From Chitinophagales bacterium (GTDB lineage Bacteria; Bacteroidota; Bacteroidia; Chitinophagales; UBA2359), in NCBI GenBank assembly GCA_020629335.1, contig JAHDDN010000108.1, forward strand, positions 1 through 13,996: a DNA stretch of 13,996 nt. The letters are read 5' to 3'. Made by a program: the position numbers and the translations under genes. Below are positions 8,363 through 13,996 of this stretch, piece by piece; position 1 is the stretch's first letter; the number at the start of each line of letters is the position of its first letter. Below the pieces are notes generated by a model, which searched no databases, was not told the origin of the DNA, and saw only the letters and a program-made list of their open reading frames with translations.

Positions 8363-8524
8363 TAAGTAAGTGGACAGAATTGCTCTTCATTTATGACTGC
8401 TTCTTTTTCACTTATGCTGCGTTAAATTTTCCTTAAATAGCACGGCTATGCTCGTCAAATTTGCCTTGCCTAAGTAAAAAATAAGCTGGGTCATAAAAGG
8501 AATTTAATTTTGTCCACTTACTTA
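8363..8524. repeat. 162-bp palindromic (MITE-like) element abutting the desulfurase stop codon
   Basis: Perfect 14-bp terminal inverted repeats TAAGTAAGTGGACA (8363-8376) and TGTCCACTTACTTA (8511-8524) are followed inward by further imperfect pairing: AATT, TTTATGAC/GTCATAAA, TTTTTCACTTA against TAAGTAAAAA, and AAATTT on both sides of the apex. The apex holds the short dyad TAGC-ACG-GCTA. The whole can fold into one long hairpin. The right terminus includes the TAA stop (8522-8524) of the desulfurase gene, so the element may also act as that operon's terminator. No transposase is present, so any mobility would be non-autonomous. Confidence 0.7.
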
Positions 8525-9652
8525 CTTCACCAAGGCCTTTTCTATTATTTTTGCGGTGACTTGATTTACTTCTTCTATGGTATTCATTTTGGAGAAGGAG
8601 AAGCGGACGGAGGAGGCGATGCGTGGGCTATTGATGGCGTTTAAAACGTGTGATCCTGTGTTAACGCCTGAGCTGCAAGCACTTCCGCCTGATGCGCAAA
8701 TTCCTTCTATATCGAGATTGAACAAAATGAGCTCGCCCATACTAGGTGGGAAGCCTATATTTAGAACGGTATAAAGTGAATCTCCATCGTGATCGCCATT
8801 AAAAGTAACTTCTGGAATGGCGTTTAGAATGGTGTCTGCAAAATGTTTTTTTAATGATTTGATATGTGTGCTATCTGCCTCGAGGTTTTCGTAAGCCAAA
8901 TCGAGTGCTTTGGCGAAACCTACTATGCCGTATAGATTTTCGGTTCCAGCCCTCATATTTCGTTCTTGGGAGCCTCCAAGTAGTAATGGAGCGATCTTAT
9001 TATCTGCATTGCAGTATAGAATCCCAGAACCTTTGGGGCCATGAAATTTGTGTGAAGAGCCACTTAAGAAATCTATCTTAACTGACTGAACATCAAATGG
9101 GTAACGGCCAAGTGTTTGAACTGAATCTGTATGGAAGTAGGCACCGTATTCTTGGCAAAGCTCAGAGACTTTTTCTAGGCTAGTGATATTCCCAATTTCG
9201 TTATTGCCATTCATGAGGGAGACCATTGTTTTGGTGTCGGAAGACTTTAGTAAATCTTCTAAGCTATTAAGATCGACATGGCCTTTATCGTCTAGTTGGA
9301 CAAAATCTAATTGGATGGGGTAGTCTTGATGGTATTTTTCAAGTGTGTGTAATACGCAATGGTGCTCAATTGGCGAGCTGATGAAGCGTTTAACCTCCAT
9401 ATCACGGATAGCGCCTAAGATGGCTAAGTTGTTGGATTCGGTACCGCCAGATGTGAAAAAGACTTCTGCCGTAGAAGCATTTAAGTGTTTAGCAACGATT
9501 TTTCTTGCTTTTTCAATGGCAGAACGGCTTTTTCTGCCAAGAGCGTGTATGGAGGAAGGGTTCCCGAAATGGGTAGTCATATAGGGTAGCATCTCTTCTA
9601 AAACCTGTGGGTCAAGTGGAGTGCTGGCTGCATTATCGAAGTAAATGTTCAT
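8522..9652 (-). CDS. Cysteine desulfurase (NifS/IscS family, PLP-dependent)
   Basis: This class V aminotransferase-fold enzyme converts L-cysteine to alanine and passes the sulfur as a persulfide to Fe-S cluster assembly or tRNA thiolation. The 376-residue product carries all family hallmarks: DNAASTPLDP at the start, GNPSSIHALG (30-39), the phosphate-binding loop SGGTESNN (68-75), EHH (96-98) over the cofactor, NNEIG (150-154), HTDSVQ (174-179), SSHKFHGPKG with PLP lysine 202, RAGTEN, and the persulfide Cys326 in GGSACSSG. The start is ATG 9652, because family members begin just before the xxYFDNAA strand; a TTG at 9718 would add 22 unlike residues. It is the last gene of the coaD/rsmD block, 68 bp after coaD. 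Its stop codon lies inside the terminal repeat of a palindromic element. Whether it is the housekeeping IscS-type or a paralogue cannot be told here. Confidence 0.95.
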   Translation of the reverse strand: MNIYFDNAASTPLDPQVLEEMLPYMTTHFGNPSSIHALGRKSRSAIEKARKIVAKHLNASTAEVFFTSGGTESNNLAILGAIRDMEVKRFISSPIEHHCVLHTLEKYHQDYPIQLDFVQLDDKGHVDLNSLEDLLKSSDTKTMVSLMNGNNEIGNITSLEKVSELCQEYGAYFHTDSVQTLGRYPFDVQSVKIDFLSGSSHKFHGPKGSGILYCNADNKIAPLLLGGSQERNMRAGTENLYGIVGFAKALDLAYENLEADSTHIKSLKKHFADTILNAIPEVTFNGDHDGDSLYTVLNIGFPPSMGELILFNLDIEGICASGGSACSSGVNTGSHVLNAINSPRIASSVRFSFSKMNTIEEVNQVTAKIIEKALVK

Positions 9653-9720
9653 TAATTTGCTGTTTTGTTTTGGAGTGATTATCCAGAATTGTTTGAATTC
9701 ATCATTCCCAAGGGACAAAG

Positions 9721-10188
9721 TTACAGCAAATTTATGATTTCAGGCGGAATAAAGGGGGTAACATTGCCATTATTCACTAAAATTTCCCTAACAATAGTGG
9801 AGCTGATGTGTGAAAATTGAGGAGAACTGATCAAAACAATGGTTTCTACCTCTGGATTGAGCGTTTTATTTAGTTGGGCTATGGTTTTTTCATATTCAAA
9901 ATCGGCGGAAGAACGGATGCCTCTTAATATGTATCCAGCGTCTCTTTCTTTGCAGAAGTTGACTGTCAAGCCTTCATAGGTAGCGCAGGAAACTCTATCC
10001 TCGTCTTTATAGATTTTATCGATAAATGCTTTTCGTTTATCTAGTGGATAAAGATATTTTTTCTTAGAATTATGTCCTATGGCGACGATGATTTCATCGA
10101 ATAATTCAACGGCTCTATTGACTAAGTCTACATGCCCTACTGTGATGGGGTCAAAGGAGCCAGGAAAAACGGCTATTTTCTTTTTCAT
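9721..10188 (-). CDS. coaD: Phosphopantetheine adenylyltransferase
   Basis: CoaD transfers AMP from ATP to 4'-phosphopantetheine, giving dephospho-CoA, the penultimate step of coenzyme A synthesis in the cytoplasm. The 155-residue length is normal. Visible motifs are PGSFDPITVGH (9-19, including the nucleotidyltransferase T/HxGH signature), the RGIR loop (89-92) followed by DFEYE, PEVET (112-116) and ISSTIVRE (128-135), the second ATP-binding motif. The ATG at 10188 overlaps the rsmD stop in ATGA, so translational coupling is likely. The rsmD-coaD order is common in bacteria. Confidence 0.97.
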   Translation of the reverse strand: MKKKIAVFPGSFDPITVGHVDLVNRAVELFDEIIVAIGHNSKKKYLYPLDKRKAFIDKIYKDEDRVSCATYEGLTVNFCKERDAGYILRGIRSSADFEYEKTIAQLNKTLNPEVETIVLISSPQFSHISSTIVREILVNNGNVTPFIPPEIINLL

Positions 10189-10742
10189 TCTTCTTCTGTT
10201 TTGTCAGTTTCTATATTCTTAAAAAAGGCAAAAATCGTGCTACCATAATTTCGCTTTTTCTCAAAATTGGGATGATCTTCAAAATTGTGATTTGGATTAT
10301 GCTCCATAATGAAAGTGCCTCCTTTTTTTAGTAGGCCCTTGCTAAATATTAAATCTGGTATTTCAGGTAGATTTTTCAGTGCGTAAGGCGGCCCTGCAAA
10401 TATCATATCGTAGCTATCCTTACAAATGTCTATATACTTAAAGACATTCATTCGGAGGGCGTTGATATTCATATTAAGCTTATCGCTTGTTTCCTTGATG
10501 AAGCGTAGACTTTTGACATCTAGCTCGATGAGGGTAATATCTTCGCAGCCTCTTGAGGCAAATTCGTAGCTAATACATCCAGTACCACCGAATAGGTCGA
10601 GGAATTTAACCTCCTCAAAATCAATATAGTTATTAAGGATGTTAAAGAGGCCTTCTTTAGCTATATCTGTAGTAGGTCTTGCAGGAATTCTTCTAGGAGG
10701 CGTAATTCTTCTACCACCGTGTTTACCACCGATTATTCTCAT
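10185..10742 (-). CDS. rsmD: 16S rRNA (guanine(966)-N(2))-methyltransferase RsmD-like
   Basis: RsmD uses SAM to methylate N2 of G966 in 16S rRNA during 30S assembly. The 185-residue product has the family opening MRIIGGKHGGRRI, the RPTTDIAKEGLFNIL segment (22-36), SAM-binding motif I FLDLFGGTG (47-55) with Asp49, acidic motif II LIELD (71-75), and motif IV at 114-120. Motif IV reads IFAGPPY: the usual Asp/Asn/Ser before PPY is Gly117 (codon GGG). All other landmarks are intact, so I call it a real RsmD with a diverged catalytic loop rather than a pseudogene. It starts 12 bp after the DUF3822 gene and overlaps coaD by 4 bp. Confidence 0.93.
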   Translation of the reverse strand: MRIIGGKHGGRRITPPRRIPARPTTDIAKEGLFNILNNYIDFEEVKFLDLFGGTGCISYEFASRGCEDITLIELDVKSLRFIKETSDKLNMNINALRMNVFKYIDICKDSYDMIFAGPPYALKNLPEIPDLIFSKGLLKKGGTFIMEHNPNHNFEDHPNFEKKRNYGSTIFAFFKNIETDKTEEE

Positions 10743-10754
10743 TGGAATCAGTTC

Positions 10755-11612
10755 TTATATTATGGAACAAAAAAGATTAAAGTATTGATGGGATGGTATT
10801 TGATCAAATTCTTTCACATAATTATTCAGTTCTGGTCGCTTACTAAAAATGAGGTGATTAATAAATTCATTTAGCATTTTGTAGCGAGCGTCTTCTAAAT
10901 GTATGTCTCCCATCAAATAAAATTGGCTAGTTTGAATATCTAGATTGGCATTCTTAATTGCATTGAGTGTAAAGAAAACCATATCTTCTGGAGCGGTATA
11001 ATGGTAGGAATTACATAGTAATAATTTGCGGCCTTCCATGGCAATGATATCAACGACATTATCTCTAACATTCAGAAAGCATTTCTTACCTAAGGTGGCT
11101 TTATGTTGCATCATTAGGGTATCGAGCATGACTGATAGTGAATGTTTGAGTTCATAATCGCCCAAGTAATAGTCAAATAGGTGGACTAATTCTGGAAAGA
11201 CGCCATATACATTTCTACAACTGGCGGTAGATATTTTATCATAATAGATTTGCTCTCCATCAGGCTTATGGTTAAAGGCGTAGAATGTCTTGATGTCATC
11301 TTCTAAAAAATAAGCAGAAGGAACTAATGTATACTTAGTGGTATTGAGTAAGACAATTTTTTGGGCATAACTTCCCTTGACGAGCTGATTTTCCATCAAT
11401 TGCCTCACTGCCGCTACAATAGGGTATTCCTTTTGATCAGCGTCATAACTATAAGATTCCAACAAACGAATTTCCTTACGATCAGCCACTGTCAAAGCCA
11501 CCATTCCTGCTGACAAATATAAAGAAAGTACTCCCTGATTAAGTATTTGTTCGTCAAAACTTAAAGAACGAATGCTATGTTTTTTATGAATTTTACCTTC
11601 CAAAATTGCCAT
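10755..11612 (-). CDS. DUF3822 family protein
   Basis: The 285-residue product is recognised as the Bacteroidota-specific DUF3822 family, from its sequence pattern and its position directly upstream of rsmD and coaD, a conserved order in this phylum. The pattern is: an opening strand-rich half with LYLSAGMVALTVADRKEIRL, then the KYTLVPSAYF motif at about 112-121, the FYAFNHK strand, and a second half with CFLNVRDNVVDIIAMEGRKL and FYLMGDIHL. The two-lobe layout suggests an actin-like ATPase (ASKHA) fold of the PilM type, but that is inference. No signal peptide or membrane segment is seen. The function is unknown; linkage to rsmD and coaD may only reflect co-transcription. A strong hairpin ends 15 bp before its start codon. 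Confidence 0.85.
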   Translation of the reverse strand: MAILEGKIHKKHSIRSLSFDEQILNQGVLSLYLSAGMVALTVADRKEIRLLESYSYDADQKEYPIVAAVRQLMENQLVKGSYAQKIVLLNTTKYTLVPSAYFLEDDIKTFYAFNHKPDGEQIYYDKISTASCRNVYGVFPELVHLFDYYLGDYELKHSLSVMLDTLMMQHKATLGKKCFLNVRDNVVDIIAMEGRKLLLCNSYHYTAPEDMVFFTLNAIKNANLDIQTSQFYLMGDIHLEDARYKMLNEFINHLIFSKRPELNNYVKEFDQIPSHQYFNLFCSII

Positions 11613-11626
11613 AAGTTGATTTGGTA

Positions 11627-11666
11627 AAGTCCTGAAGAGCTTGCCATAACAAGCTTTTCAGGACTT
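11627..11666 (-). promoter_or_regulatory. Strong hairpin between the membrane-protein gene and DUF3822 (terminator or attenuator)
   Basis: A 17-bp stem AAGTCCTGAAGAGCTTG (11627-11643) and CAAGCTTTTCAGGACTT (11650-11666) has one non-canonical position (G-U in one orientation) and a 6-base loop. It begins 14 bp after the stop of the membrane-protein gene. In the direction of transcription only a short CUUUACC tract follows, so it is not a textbook U-run terminator. It may act as a partial terminator, a transcript-end stabiliser, or a leader structure for the DUF3822 operon. Confidence 0.6.
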
Positions 11667-11679
11667 AAGGGCACTTTTA

Positions 11680-12258
11680 TTAGTTTTCCCAGTTTCCAGA
11701 AGTTGTACCTTCTGTCATGGAGCCTACTGATAGGCTTTTCTCTGCTTTATTTTGGAAGTATTTGGGGATCAAGCCCTCATAAAGTGTTGGGTATGGCACC
11801 CCTACTTCAAATACTGGAATTTCGATATCATTCTTAGTGATTACCCCTGCATCAATATTAAACTTAGCTCCTGGCGTACCATGCGGTACATTAGGCAAGT
11901 TATTGATTTTTTGCATATCATTCTTGAAGAGCGAATCCTTAACCAATTTGTAAGTAACAACCGTTTCAGCTACTACAGTAGTATCGTTTGGATCTCCAAT
12001 TTGCTTAACGAATTCCAAACTATCATTTTTAAGAAAGTAAAGTAGGGAATCAAAAGAAGCAGCATAAGTTCCTTTACGAGTTCGATGAGCTATTTGAGCC
12101 AAACGAATATCTTTTAATTTCACAACGGTATCGTCGTCTCTAATAGTTCTTTGTGCTTCAAACTCAATTGGTTCTTTGATAGTCAACCATAAGGAGTATA
12201 CCATATAGACACAAGCTGCCAATAATAATATACTAAGTACTAGTCTGATAATCTTCAT
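11680..12258 (-). CDS. Single-pass membrane protein of unknown function
   Basis: The 192-residue product has a basic start (MKIIR), one hydrophobic segment (about residues 5-25) and a long polar remainder that probably faces the periplasm. LAAC at 13-16 looks like a lipobox, but hydrophobic residues continue beyond the Cys (VYMVYSLWL), so I favour a membrane anchor. Residues 46-77 (VVKLKDIRLAQIAHRT, then GTYAASFDSLLYFLK) resemble the helix-plus-GxYa-sFdxL pattern of pseudopilin-like proteins, though the N-terminal prepilin peptidase site is missing. The C-terminal 20 residues are Ser/Thr/Gly-rich. I recognise no named family. It may be transcribed ahead of the DUF3822-rsmD-coaD genes, with the hairpin at 11627-11666 between them. 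Confidence 0.8.
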   Translation of the reverse strand: MKIIRLVLSILLLAACVYMVYSLWLTIKEPIEFEAQRTIRDDDTVVKLKDIRLAQIAHRTRKGTYAASFDSLLYFLKNDSLEFVKQIGDPNDTTVVAETVVTYKLVKDSLFKNDMQKINNLPNVPHGTPGAKFNIDAGVITKNDIEIPVFEVGVPYPTLYEGLIPKYFQNKAEKSLSVGSMTEGTTSGNWEN

Positions 12259-12342
12259 GGATTATTATATTTATAGTTTGATGAAATTTCCTTTTTTACT
12301 CAGCTCAATACCGCCATTATTAATTTGAATGTATTGAATAAG

Positions 12343-12407
12343 CAGCAATTATTTGAAAAAATATAAAAATTATGTTTTTTGATCAAATAAATTGTGATTA
12401 ATTGCTG
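12343..12407. promoter_or_regulatory. AT-rich 65-bp palindrome in the divergent intergenic region
   Basis: Perfect 9-bp arms CAGCAATTA (12343-12351) and TAATTGCTG (12399-12407) enclose a nested imperfect dyad, CAATTATTTGA (12346-12356) with TCAAATAAATTG (12383-12394), and an inner A6/T6 pairing. It lies 84 bp upstream of the membrane-protein start and about 230 bp upstream of the MATE start. It could be an operator, a leader hairpin of the minus-strand gene, or a small repeat. The rest of 12259-12636 holds only a candidate -7 box and no coding frame I can support. Confidence 0.4.
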
Positions 12408-12552
12408 AACTATAGTCTAAAGTGTGTTGCCAATCTTCCTATTTTGTGCTTTGCCCACAATATAGTAAAAAGGACATTTATTTATATCATATAAAAGTAG
12501 TAATTCTGTAAAATAAATCAAGTAATCGACCCATGAAAATGAACTTGTAGAC

Positions 12553-12560
12553 TAAATTTG
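12553..12560 (+). promoter_or_regulatory. Candidate -7 promoter box for the MATE gene
   Basis: TAAATTTG matches the Bacteroidota -7 consensus TAnnTTTG. It lies 76 bp upstream of the MATE ATG, giving a leader of about 70 nt. I see no convincing -33 TTG at 19-23 bp spacing, so this is a candidate only. Confidence 0.4.
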
Positions 12561-12636
12561 TCATTATTTAAGCGAGTTCGTAAAAGTTCCGACCATATTT
12601 TACTGCTATTTACCCCTATAATCCCAAAGAAACTGA

Positions 12637-13968
12637 ATGCAGCTTAATAATACTTATAAAGACATTTGGGCGATATCTTACCCCTTGATGTTATTTAATT
12701 TAGCCCAAAACATTATTGGTGTTACTGATATGGTCTTTTTAGGTCGTGTGGGTGAGACGGAGCAAGCTGCTTGTGGCTTGGTTGGTATTTACTATATGAT
12801 ATTCGTCATGCTTGGTTTTGGCTTGTCCAGAGGAGCCCAAATTATGATAGCAAGACGCTTGGGAGAGCAAAAATATGCCCTAATTGGTGGCATATTCGAC
12901 AATTTATTGATTGTGATGATGGTTTTAGCGACTGCTTTATTCCTAAATATGCAGTTTTTGTCTCCTAATATGCTTTGGCTATTCATCAAATCACCAGAAG
13001 TCTATGCGGCTGGCTGGGATTATTTATTCTATCGTTCCTTCGGTATTTTCTTTAGTTTGTTTGGTTTTACCCTCTTAGCCCTTTATTCGGGTATAGGCCA
13101 AACAAAAGTAATCAGTTTTATAACGGCCACAATTCTGGGGGTCAACATCTTCTTAAACTACAGCTTAGTATTCGGGTATTTTGGCTTTCCTGAGTTAGGT
13201 ATAGCTGGGGCTGGTATTGCCTCTTCTACTGCCGAAGGTGTGGCGACAATAGTTGGCTTAATCTTCTTGTTAACAGATAAAAAGCTGAAGCCCTATGGCT
13301 TGCTTAAGTTTAAGACATTTAGTTGGACTCTATCAAGGAAGTTAGCAGGTATTTCGACTCCTTTATTACTAAGCTTTTTATTTAGTTTTGGTGGCTGGTT
13401 TGTCTTCTTTACCTTTATTGAAAAGTTAGGTGTTAGGGCATTGGCGATTTCATCTGTTGTGAGATGGATGTATAGTTTTTTTAGTATTCCTGCTTGGAGT
13501 ATTGGAGCTACGGCTAATTCTGTCATCAGCAACCTAATTGGTAGTGATAATCAGAAAGAGGTACCTAAAGCGATCTTCAAAATTTCCAATTTGAGTTTTA
13601 TCTTAACAGTAGTCGCTTGTGTAGTGATTCTATTCATTCCTGAATTAATCTTATCTATCTTTACCAATGATGTGAATGTCATTCAAGAAGCAAAACCTTT
13701 GATGACTGTTTTGATTGCGATATTAATTGTTTGTTCTATTTCCTCGATTATCTTTAATGCAGTGGTAGGTACGGGCGCCACTTTCTTCTCCTTAGTCATT
13801 CAAGGCTTGGCAGTTGCTACTTATCTGTCTTTTGCTTGGATTGTCATCAACTATTTTGATGCTACGCTATGGTTTGCTTGGGGTTCAGAGATGCTTTATT
13901 GGACCTTATTAATGATTCCTGCTGTATTCTTTTTCTACTCTGATCGTTGGAAGCATATTAAGGTGTAA
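12637..13968 (+). CDS. MATE family efflux transporter
   Basis: This is a multidrug and toxic compound extrusion antiporter of the inner membrane, which exports cationic compounds in exchange for Na+ or H+. The 443-residue length and the repeating hydrophobic segments fit the 12-helix MATE fold. The N-terminus shows the family pattern: Trp-Ala-Ile-Ser-Tyr-Pro in helix 1 (WAISYP, 11-16), then VTDMVFLGRVG (29-39) containing the usual Asp31 and Gly-Arg, then GFGLSRGAQIMIARRLGEQ. The second half has the pseudo-symmetric opening RKLAGISTPLLLSFLFSFGGWFVFF and a GATANSVISNLIGS loop. ATG 12637 is the natural start, just before helix 1. It is monocistronic as far as visible; the 28 bases after the stop hold no recognisable terminator. 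The substrate cannot be predicted. Confidence 0.95.
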   Translation: MQLNNTYKDIWAISYPLMLFNLAQNIIGVTDMVFLGRVGETEQAACGLVGIYYMIFVMLGFGLSRGAQIMIARRLGEQKYALIGGIFDNLLIVMMVLATALFLNMQFLSPNMLWLFIKSPEVYAAGWDYLFYRSFGIFFSLFGFTLLALYSGIGQTKVISFITATILGVNIFLNYSLVFGYFGFPELGIAGAGIASSTAEGVATIVGLIFLLTDKKLKPYGLLKFKTFSWTLSRKLAGISTPLLLSFLFSFGGWFVFFTFIEKLGVRALAISSVVRWMYSFFSIPAWSIGATANSVISNLIGSDNQKEVPKAIFKISNLSFILTVVACVVILFIPELILSIFTNDVNVIQEAKPLMTVLIAILIVCSISSIIFNAVVGTGATFFSLVIQGLAVATYLSFAWIVINYFDATLWFAWGSEMLYWTLLMIPAVFFFYSDRWKHIKV

Positions 13969-13996
13969 ATGTTTGGGACCTTGGGATAATTAAAAA

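Noticed and set aside
8185..8436. 83-residue plus-strand ORF in the intergenic region
   Set aside because: It runs across hairpin elements, has a composition dictated by the AATGATG repeats and palindromes, and shows no protein-like pattern.
9653..9718. Longer cysteine desulfurase start at TTG 9718
   Set aside because: Family members begin directly before the YFDNAA strand; the added 22 residues are unlike the family and use a rare start codon, while ATG 9652 fits.
13969..13989. Six-codon ORF right after the MATE gene
   Set aside because: Too short to support, with no sign of translation; the window ends directly after it.

Overview
The window looks like a piece of a Bacteroidota chromosome. 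The evidence is AT-rich DNA, genes without visible Shine-Dalgarno sites, TAnnTTTG-type -7 promoter boxes, a giant secreted protein ending in a gliding-motility/CHU_C type IX secretion (T9SS) sorting domain, and the Bacteroidota-typical gene order DUF3822 - rsmD - coaD. The style of the giant protein (repeated N-terminal modules, PKD, Ig-like and cadherin-like repeats, then CHU_C) would fit Saprospiria or a relative, but that placement is inference.

Layout. (1) 1-1223, minus: 5' part of a lipoprotein gene with TPR-like repeats, cut by the window edge. (2) 1269-1799, plus: a small membrane-anchored SRPBCC-fold protein, divergent from the lipoprotein gene across 45 bp. (3) 1798-1832: a shared terminator hairpin between convergent genes. 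(4) 1838-8038, minus: a 2066-residue cell-surface or secreted protein. (5) 8039-8521: an intergenic stretch almost filled by three palindromic elements; the last one supplies the stop codon of the next gene. (6) 8522-11612, minus: a compact block of cysteine desulfurase, coaD, rsmD and a DUF3822 gene, transcribed as DUF3822 -> rsmD -> coaD -> desulfurase. (7) 11680-12258, minus: a single-pass membrane protein of unknown function, separated from the block by a strong hairpin. (8) 12259-12636: a divergent regulatory region with an AT-rich palindrome. (9) 12637-13968, plus: a MATE-family multidrug/Na+ antiporter.

How the genes relate. The desulfurase (sulfur for Fe-S clusters and thiolation), CoaD (coenzyme A synthesis) and RsmD (16S rRNA methylation) are housekeeping enzymes sharing a transcription unit rather than a pathway. 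rsmD and coaD overlap by ATGA and are probably translationally coupled. The giant protein is an accessory surface product using the T9SS, whose machinery is not in this window. I see no phage, CRISPR, tRNA or rRNA genes.

Most unusual signals. The C-terminal stalk of the giant protein has 773 consecutive residues without a lysine or arginine. Its N-terminal half is built from a large module repeated three times. A 162-bp palindromic element is fused to the stop codon of the desulfurase gene. RsmD has Gly in place of the usual Asp/Asn/Ser of its DPPY catalytic motif.
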